Part shown: positions 14,218 to 19,321 of the stretch, one piece after another
Position numbering within the stretch: the first letter of the stretch is position 1
How the letters are laid out: the number at the start of each line of letters is the position of its first letter
NCBI GenBank assembly: GCA_038886595.1
Contig: JAWALV010000005.1
Span: forward strand, 1-21,086
Direction of reading: 5' to 3'
From: CAKZRD01 sp038886595
GTDB lineage: Archaea > Nanobdellota > Nanobdellia > Pacearchaeales > GW2011-AR1
DNA: 21,086 nucleotides
The notes under the pieces: model-generated
The model's input: the letters and a program-made list of their open reading frames with translations, nothing else
Databases searched by the model: none
Told to the model about the DNA's origin: nothing
Made by a program: the position numbers and the translations under genes

Positions 14218-14511
14218 TTATAAGACAGATAAATCTGCTTCGCCTTCTTTAATAATTGCTATTGTAGAAGCAGCAACAGGTATTCCTGAAGAAATGCCTA
14301 ATTTTTCTTTAGAATCAACTTCTATACACTTTATTTTTTTTTCTTTCGCTAAGATTGGAATGTGTTGTATAATCTCTTTTGGGTTTACATCTTTTGCTAT
14401 GAAAACAACTTTTGCTATTCCCCTTTCTAATGCTTTTGTTACTTCATTTACGCCCTTTTCTATTTTTCCTGTTTTGGCAGCCTTTTCAATAATTTCATAA
14501 ACGTTTACCAT
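14218..14511 (-). CDS. rpl7ae: Ribosomal protein L7Ae / kink-turn binding protein
   Basis: L7Ae binds kink-turns in 23S rRNA and is also the core of box C/D and H/ACA RNPs and of archaeal RNase P. The 97-residue protein begins MVNVYEIIEKAAKTGKIEKG and contains the RNA-binding signature KGVNEVTKALERG, then VVFIAKDVNPKEIIQHIPIL and the GIPVAAS loop that contacts the kink-turn. I placed the start at 14511 rather than an upstream in-frame ATG at 14685, because the extra 58 residues would run into the divergent S8e promoter and gene and have no family counterpart. It is the first gene of a six-gene minus-strand operon. Confidence 0.96.
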   Translation of the reverse strand: MVNVYEIIEKAAKTGKIEKGVNEVTKALERGIAKVVFIAKDVNPKEIIQHIPILAKEKKIKCIEVDSKEKLGISSGIPVAASTIAIIKEGEADLSVL

Positions 14512-14543
14512 TTTCAAAAGATAAAATATAATTAAAAAGTTTA

Positions 14544-14552
14544 TTTTTAAAT
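14544..14552 (-). promoter_or_regulatory. BRE/TATA of the L7Ae operon
   Basis: Minus-strand CCAAAGATTTAAAAATA, centred near 14549, predicts initiation near 14523 and a leader of about 12 nt. It lies back to back with the S8e promoter. Confidence 0.7.
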
Positions 14553-14577
14553 CTTTGGTTTTATCTAATAACGAAAG

Positions 14578-14587
14578 ATATTTAAAT
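14578..14587 (+). promoter_or_regulatory. BRE/TATA of rps8e
   Basis: CGAAAGATATTTAAATG, centred near 14583. The spot 26 nt downstream is the A of the ATG at 14609, predicting a leaderless mRNA. Confidence 0.7.
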
Positions 14588-14608
14588 GTTCTTCTAATTT
14601 TATTTTTC

Positions 14609-14977
14609 ATGAAAAAAGGAAGAAAGACTTCAGGTGGAAAATATAAAAAATCAAGAAAAAAAAGGAAGCATGAAATTTCAGGCAATCCTAGAAATGTTCG
14701 ATTAGGAGAAAGAAAAACAAAAATAATAAAATTAAGGGGAGGAAAGAAGAAAGTCGTTCTTTTATCAGATAATAAAATGAACCTTATTGTTCATGGAAAA
14801 GCAAAAGTTGTTAAAATTAAGAATGTTCTAGAGACACCTTCGAATAGATTTCTAGCTAGACAAAATATTTTAGTTAAAGGAGCTATAGTTGATACAGAAT
14901 TAGGAAGAGCAAAAATAACTAATAGACCGAGCCAAGAATCGCAAATACAAGGTATTTTAATAGGAGAAAAAACTTAA
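14609..14977 (+). CDS. rps8e: 30S ribosomal protein S8e
   Basis: A 122-residue small-subunit protein. The N-terminus KKGRKTSGGKYKKSRKKRK is the S8e signature, followed by RLGERKTKIIKLRGGKKK, the ETPSNRFLARQNILVKGAI segment and the C-terminal ITNRPSQESQIQGILI, also typical of the family. I chose ATG 14609 because it matches the family's N-terminus and lies exactly 26 nt from the TATA centre; an earlier in-frame ATG at 14555 would fall upstream of transcription start. It is a single-gene unit, divergent from the L7Ae operon and overlapping the convergent tgt stop by 4 bp. Confidence 0.96.
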   Translation: MKKGRKTSGGKYKKSRKKRKHEISGNPRNVRLGERKTKIIKLRGGKKKVVLLSDNKMNLIVHGKAKVVKIKNVLETPSNRFLARQNILVKGAIVDTELGRAKITNRPSQESQIQGILIGEKT

Positions 14978-16083
14978 TTTTGTTTATATTTTCTTATAAA
15001 ATTCTTTTTAAAATTTTCAAACTCTTTTTTCCTTATGGATTCTTTTGCTTTTTGAATTAACTCGTTAATAAAATAAAGATTATGAATTGTCGCTAATCTT
15101 TTTCCTAGGGCTTCATCTTGTTTTAATAAATGCCTTATATATGCCTTGGAATAATTTTTACAAGTAAAACATTTGCAGTTTTTATCAATTGGTTTTTTGT
15201 CATCCTCAAAATCTTTTTTTAGGATTCTTATTTTTCCTTTCCATGTTAAAATAAGTCCGTGTCTTGCTGATTTCGTCGGAAATCTTGAATCAAAACAATC
15301 AACTCCAAGTGAAATTTCTTCCAAAATTTCTATCGGACTTCCTACACCCATAAGATAGCAAATTTTTTCTTTTCCAATAATTGATTTGTGGATTTTTATC
15401 ATCTCTTTTTGTTCTTCTAAATTTTCTCCGAGAGCTAAACCGCCGACTGCATACCCTTCAAAATTCAATTCTTTGAGCTGTTTTGCTGACATTTCTCTTA
15501 ATTTTTTGTTAATTCCGCCTTGAGTTATTCCAAAGAGAATTTGTTTTTTATTTTTCTTCGCTTTTTTACAGCGAATTGCCCAACTAGTTGTTCTCTCAAC
15601 ATCCTTAATAATTTTTTCTTCGCTTTCATAAGGAAAGGGCATAGAATCTAAACACATCGCAACATCTGAATTTAAATCCTCTTGAAGATTAATCGCTTTT
15701 TCAGGTGTTAAAAAGATTTCTTGATTGGAAAAAGGATCTCTGAAAAATACTCCTTCTTCAGAATTTTTAAGGTGTAATGATGGGGAGTACATTTGAAAAC
15801 CACCAGAATCTGTAAAAACAATTCCTTTAAAGTTCATAAACTTGGAAATTCCTCCAAATTTTTTTATTAATTTTTCTCCTGGTTTTAAATGAAGAACAAA
15901 AGAATTTGAAATAACTGCTTTAAAACCAATTTCTTCGATTTCTTTAGAAGATATGTGCTTAACTGAAGTTTTTGTTGCTACAGGCATAAAAAAAGGAGTT
16001 TCTATTTCTCCAGATTTTGTCTTCAAAATTCCAATCCTCGCGGAAGTTTTTTTGTCTTCAAATTTTATTTTAAACGGATTCAT
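14974..16083 (-). CDS. tgt: Bacterial-type tRNA-guanine transglycosylase
   Basis: Exchanges a guanine in tRNA for a 7-deazaguanine. All catalytic positions of the Zymomonas enzyme can be placed: Asp92 (102) in TDSGGFQ, Asp146 (156), Gln188 (203), Gly215-Leu216 (230-231), nucleophile Asp265 (280) in DCFDSRFPTKSARHG, and zinc ligands Cys303, Cys305, Cys308 and His334 (318/320/323/349). At 369 residues, without the C-terminal domains and PUA of archaeal TGT, it has the architecture of the bacterial G34-modifying enzyme. Two base-pocket residues differ: Met148 for Cys158 and Leu218 for Val233, so the incoming base may not be preQ1. Last gene of the RNase J operon, overlapping the Trm9-like gene by 14 bp; possible horizontal acquisition. 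Confidence 0.93.
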   Translation of the reverse strand: MNPFKIKFEDKKTSARIGILKTKSGEIETPFFMPVATKTSVKHISSKEIEEIGFKAVISNSFVLHLKPGEKLIKKFGGISKFMNFKGIVFTDSGGFQMYSPSLHLKNSEEGVFFRDPFSNQEIFLTPEKAINLQEDLNSDVAMCLDSMPFPYESEEKIIKDVERTTSWAIRCKKAKKNKKQILFGITQGGINKKLREMSAKQLKELNFEGYAVGGLALGENLEEQKEMIKIHKSIIGKEKICYLMGVGSPIEILEEISLGVDCFDSRFPTKSARHGLILTWKGKIRILKKDFEDDKKPIDKNCKCFTCKNYSKAYIRHLLKQDEALGKRLATIHNLYFINELIQKAKESIRKKEFENFKKNFIRKYKQN

Positions 16084-16687
16084 TTTTCAACCTCAACCAT
16101 ACATTTTCATCTTCTTTTTCTTCGAGAATTTTAAATCCGACATTTTCAACTTCTTCTTTTAATTCTTCAATATTATAAATGTAATAATATCTTTGATAAA
16201 CCTTTTTCCCAACTTTCCAAGGAACAAAAATCTCCTTTCCTTTATTTTTTATTCTTTTATGGTTTTTACTCCAAACACTCAGAAGAAATTCTGATCTTGG
16301 TTTAAGAACTCTTTTTATTTCTTTTAACAAAAAGAGCCTTCTCTCTTTTTTAGGAATACAATGCAAAACGGAAATACAAATAGCTAAATCAAAAAAATTA
16401 TCTTCAAAGGGGATTTTTTCATTTTTTATTAATTTTAAAACAACAGAAAATTTTTTTTCAACTGATTTTTTCTTTACTAGCTCCAGCATTTTATCTGAAA
16501 AATCTAATCCATAAAATTCAATGTTTTCTTTCTTGATAAAATGTCTGCCACTTCCACACCCTACATCTAAAATTTTTCCTTTTTTATCATTTAAAAAAGA
16601 TAAAACTTCATCAAGAGGTTTATTTCTATATTCTGACCAGCTTTCAGCTATTTCATTCCAAACTTTTTTTTGATTTTTCATTTTCAA
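16070..16687 (-). CDS. Trm9/ALKBH8-like tRNA wobble-uridine methyltransferase
   Basis: A class I SAM-dependent methyltransferase of 205 residues. Motif I is DVGCGSG at 41-47, the acidic motif II is GLDFSDKML (60-68), and post-motif ISVLHCIPKKERR is at 105-117. The C-terminal part has LLSVWSKNHKR (135-145), then EIFVPWKVG (152-160) and VYQRYYYIYNIEEL (163-176). The VW, FVPW and YQRYYH-like segments are specific to the Trm9/ALKBH8 family, which methylates carboxymethyl-uridine at tRNA position 34 and, in eukaryotes, needs Trm112. It overlaps the HemK2-like gene by 35 bp upstream and tgt by 14 bp downstream. An internal ATG at 16681 is an equally possible start. Confidence 0.8.
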   Translation of the reverse strand: MKMKNQKKVWNEIAESWSEYRNKPLDEVLSFLNDKKGKILDVGCGSGRHFIKKENIEFYGLDFSDKMLELVKKKSVEKKFSVVLKLIKNEKIPFEDNFFDLAICISVLHCIPKKERRLFLLKEIKRVLKPRSEFLLSVWSKNHKRIKNKGKEIFVPWKVGKKVYQRYYYIYNIEELKEEVENVGFKILEEKEDENVWLRLKNESV

Positions 16688-17216
16688 ATTTTAAAATAAG
16701 CAATTCTTCGAATGGAATCTTTTTTCTTGCAACAATAAAAAAATTAAATTTTTTAATTCTATCTAAAGGAGTTAAAGAAGAGACTAAAAGAAATATTTTT
16801 CCATTTTTAGTCAGATAATTAAAAGCTTCTCTCAAAAATCTTAAAGAAATTTCGTCTCCTCTTTTTCCACCAGTGGTTTCGATTCTGCTATCCTTCGGTT
16901 CTTTCTTATCTAAAGGAAGATAGGGTGCATTGAAAGTAATCAAATCAAATTTTTCTTTTATATTAACCTTTTCAAATAAATCTGATTTTATTGCATTGAA
17001 TCCTTTTCTCTTTAACAAATTAACAGATTCTTCCTGTACATCAACACAGAGAATGTTTTCTTTAGGAACAAAAAAAGAACAAGTTTCTGCCAATATTCCT
17101 GTACCGGAACCCATATCAAGAACTTTTATTTTTTCTCTTTCTTTTTTGTTAATCTCATGAAAAAATTTTTTTAGGAAATCGATAAAGAAAAAAGAATCTT
17201 CAGAAGGAGAATACAT
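16653..17216 (-). CDS. HemK2/Mtq2-like N5-glutamine methyltransferase
   Basis: A SAM-dependent methyltransferase of 187 residues opening with MYSPSEDSFFFIDFL, the signature of the archaeal/eukaryotic HemK2 (Mtq2) branch, which methylates the GGQ glutamine of release factor aRF1/eRF1. Motif I is LDMGSGTG at 33-40, the acidic ribose contact is in CVDVQEES (57-64), and the catalytic (N/D)PPY motif is NAPYLP at 96-101, with Ala in place of the first Pro. ETTGGKRGDE near 113-122 is also typical. Mtq2 works with the zinc protein Trm112 in eukaryotes; none is encoded in this window. It sits 1 bp after the small membrane-protein gene. Confidence 0.85.
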   Translation of the reverse strand: MYSPSEDSFFFIDFLKKFFHEINKKEREKIKVLDMGSGTGILAETCSFFVPKENILCVDVQEESVNLLKRKGFNAIKSDLFEKVNIKEKFDLITFNAPYLPLDKKEPKDSRIETTGGKRGDEISLRFLREAFNYLTKNGKIFLLVSSLTPLDRIKKFNFFIVARKKIPFEELLILKFENEKSKKSLE

Positions 17217-17217
17217 C

Positions 17218-17535
17218 TTATTCTTTTGTTATTTTTAATTTTTCTAATATATTTATAACAAATTTAGAATCTTTGCCTTCAAAAAGAAAATACCAAGCAG
17301 AAAGACCCAATATTAAGAAAATAATAATGAAAATCAAAATTATTAATAAAAAAGGTTTGTTACTTTTTTTTTCTTCATATTTAATTTGATTTATACTAAA
17401 AACTTGTTTTGCTTCCATATATGCTTCTTCTATTTCTTTTATAGAGTATCCTGTATTAATGAAACTTTGTTTTATTAAATTAGGTTCTATTCCTCTTTCT
17501 AATGCATATAAGAAAGCCCCCGTTAGATCATTCAT
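17218..17535 (-). CDS. Small single-span membrane protein, 105 aa
   Basis: Not recognised as a family. Residues 1-45 form a compact helical region (LYALERGIEPNLIKQSFINT, GYSIKEIEEAYMEAK) that looks like a UBA-like or winged adaptor fold: a helix, a turn with GYS, and a second helix. After a polar linker, residues 61-85 form one strongly hydrophobic transmembrane helix, followed by a short charged tail. No signal peptide precedes the helical region, so that part is probably cytosolic. It overlaps the RNase J stop as ATGA and is followed 1 bp later by the HemK2-like gene. It could anchor one of these RNA enzymes at the membrane, which is inference from position only. Confidence 0.75.
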   Translation of the reverse strand: MNDLTGAFLYALERGIEPNLIKQSFINTGYSIKEIEEAYMEAKQVFSINQIKYEEKKSNKPFLLIILIFIIIFLILGLSAWYFLFEGKDSKFVINILEKLKITKE

Positions 17536-18863
17536 AATTCTACGCTATCTTCATTTTTTAATTGATGAATATTCTTTTTATTTTTATAACCCATCTCTTC
17601 AGCTAATTCTACCATCGGCGATGTTTTTGTAGAATCACCATGTGAAGGTATAATATTTTCAGGGTTTAATAGTTTTATCATATCTCTTAGGTCTTCTCTA
17701 CTGGCGTGTCCTGAAACATGTACGTCTTTGAAAATCCTAACTTTCTTCTTTTTAAGTCTCTCTTCCATTTTTGAAAAATTATTTTTGTTTATTTCAGTAG
17801 GTATAACGCTAGAAGAAAATATTATATTATCGTCTTGTTTGAAATTAAAAGATATTTCTCCTCTCGATAATCTTTCTAATATCGATCCAGGTTCTCCTTG
17901 GTGGCCTGTACAAACAACTAAATAATTATTCCTTTTTCTTTCTATTTTCAAAAGTTCTCTTTCTATTTGTCTTCTATAAGAACATATTCTAACCTTTCTT
18001 AAAAAAGGAGCTATACCTATTTCTTTTGCCGCTTTGCAATACTTCTCTAAACTTCTTCCCAAAAAAACAATATCCCTTCCCAATCTTTCTCCAAATTCAA
18101 CTATGCTTTTTAGACGAGCTATATGTGAAGAAAAGGTCGTAACGAAAATAGCAGAATTTTCTTTTCCTATCCCAAAAAGAACTTCTTCTAATAAATTTCT
18201 CGCTATTCTTTCAGAAGGGGTTTTTCTTTCTGTACCAGAGTAGAGAGAATCAATTATAAGAGCTTTAATTCCTTCTTTAGATAGCTCTTTTAATTTTTGA
18301 TAATTTGGTTTTAGTCCCAATATTGGATCATTATCTATTTTGAAATCGTTGGCATACATATAAATTCCTTCTTTTGATTTTAAAGCTATGATGCTTGTCT
18401 GCGGCGTAGAGTGTGTTATATTTATAAATTCAATCTTATAATTTTCTTTTTTACCCGTAATATCAAAGGAACTATTTGGTTGTATTGTTTTTATTCTATT
18501 TCTTAAAAAAATGTTAGAATCGCTAGCCAAAGAATCTAAAATTGCATTTGTAAAAGGTGTTCCATAAATACTCGCGTTATATTTATTTGATATAAACGGA
18601 ACTGCACCTACATGGTCAAGATGTGCATGGCTTATTATTTGGGCTTTTACTTTATATGCTTTTTCATCTATAATTTTATCATTCGGAATTGCTTCTATTC
18701 TTCTTAATCTTTCTTCAGTATAAATTCCTTTTTCTTTTTCTTGCATTTCAACTATCGCTGGAAGATAAAAACCTTCGTCAAAGATAAAAGCATCTTCTTT
18801 ATTTTCTAACAAAGTCATATTCTTTCCAACTTCAGAATAACCGCCTATTGCATTAATTTTCAT
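17532..18863 (-). CDS. rnj: Archaeal RNase J (metallo-beta-lactamase / beta-CASP)
   Basis: RNase J is a 5'-3' exoribonuclease of the metallo-beta-lactamase/beta-CASP group. The zinc site is built from HAHLDH (79-84), the histidine in NITHSTPQT, the aspartate in YANDFKID and the late SGHASRED and PSHGDS motifs. The N-terminal INAIGGYSEVGKNM is the usual first strand of this group. Between the two lactamase halves lies the beta-CASP insert with FVTTFSSHIARL and VCTGHQGEPGS. At 443 residues it lacks the C-terminal domain of bacterial RNase J and the KH domains of aCPSF1, which fits archaeal RNase J. It leads a five-gene operon, and its ATG is 26-27 nt from the TATA centre. Confidence 0.94.
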   Translation of the reverse strand: MKINAIGGYSEVGKNMTLLENKEDAFIFDEGFYLPAIVEMQEKEKGIYTEERLRRIEAIPNDKIIDEKAYKVKAQIISHAHLDHVGAVPFISNKYNASIYGTPFTNAILDSLASDSNIFLRNRIKTIQPNSSFDITGKKENYKIEFINITHSTPQTSIIALKSKEGIYMYANDFKIDNDPILGLKPNYQKLKELSKEGIKALIIDSLYSGTERKTPSERIARNLLEEVLFGIGKENSAIFVTTFSSHIARLKSIVEFGERLGRDIVFLGRSLEKYCKAAKEIGIAPFLRKVRICSYRRQIERELLKIERKRNNYLVVCTGHQGEPGSILERLSRGEISFNFKQDDNIIFSSSVIPTEINKNNFSKMEERLKKKKVRIFKDVHVSGHASREDLRDMIKLLNPENIIPSHGDSTKTSPMVELAEEMGYKNKKNIHQLKNEDSVEL

Positions 18864-18885
18864 TTAAATAATAAGAACTAAGTCT

Positions 18886-18895
18886 TTTTAAATCT
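18886..18895 (-). promoter_or_regulatory. BRE/TATA of the RNase J operon
   Basis: Minus-strand TTAAAGATTTAAAAAGAC, centred near 18890. Initiation 26 nt downstream falls at 18864, one nt before the ATG, so the transcript should be leaderless. Confidence 0.7.
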
Positions 18896-18938
18896 TTAAT
18901 ATAGTAAAAATTAAAAAGCCTATTTTTTTATTATCTTT

Positions 18939-19286
18939 ATGAAAAATAAATCAAAAAGAACCAATTTTTTTTTCAAAGTATCTCTTTCTTTATTAATTCT
19001 TATTTTTTTGTTTTTTATTTTTAGTTTTTTTGGAAAAGATTCAAATCAAAATTTTGTTTTATCAGAGAAAACAGAATGTTTTAGAGATAGTGATTGTTTA
19101 ATTCTTAGAAGTTCTTGTTGTTCTTGTGAAGAAGGTAAAAATCCAGTTTGTGTTTCAAAAAAAGAATTTTCTGAATTTAGTCAAAAATTAGAATCTTGCT
19201 ATATTAATGGAATTTGTTTAGATATGCAATGTTCTAAGATAAGTTGTCGCTGCGTAAATAATAAATGTATTGGCCAAAAAATATAA
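18939..19286 (+). CDS. Anchored cysteine-rich extracellular protein, 115 aa
   Basis: A basic N-terminus (MKNKSKRTNFF) and a hydrophobic helix (about 13-31) suggest a membrane anchor or uncleaved signal. The remaining 80 residues hold 12 cysteines (47, 53, 60, 61, 63, 71, 87, 93, 98, 103, 105, 110), enough for six disulfides, so this part is almost certainly outside the cell. The spacing C-x5-C-x6-CC-x-C near 47-63 vaguely recalls WAP-type inhibitor domains, but the later cysteines do not fit and I do not assign the family. No lipobox is seen. The AT-rich stretch at 18907-18918 may be its TATA element. The gene lies directly before the secreted protease, 35 bp upstream. Confidence 0.75.
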   Translation: MKNKSKRTNFFFKVSLSLLILIFLFFIFSFFGKDSNQNFVLSEKTECFRDSDCLILRSSCCSCEEGKNPVCVSKKEFSEFSQKLESCYINGICLDMQCSKISCRCVNNKCIGQKI

Positions 19287-19291
19287 CAAAA

Positions 19292-19300
19292 ATATTTAAA
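19292..19300 (+). promoter_or_regulatory. TATA box of the subtilase gene
   Basis: ATATTTAAA, centred near 19296. Initiation 26 nt downstream coincides with the ATG at 19322, predicting a leaderless mRNA. Confidence 0.55.
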
Positions 19301-19321
19301 CCGCTTTAAACAATTAGCTTT

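Noticed and set aside
14126..14500. 124-codon plus-strand frame opposite S28e and L7Ae
   Set aside because: It is antisense to two certain ribosomal proteins, with no motif or promoter.
14512..14685. Upstream 58-residue extension of L7Ae
   Set aside because: It overlaps the divergent promoters and the S8e start, is hydrophobic and unlike L7Ae, and the family N-terminus matches the ATG at 14511.
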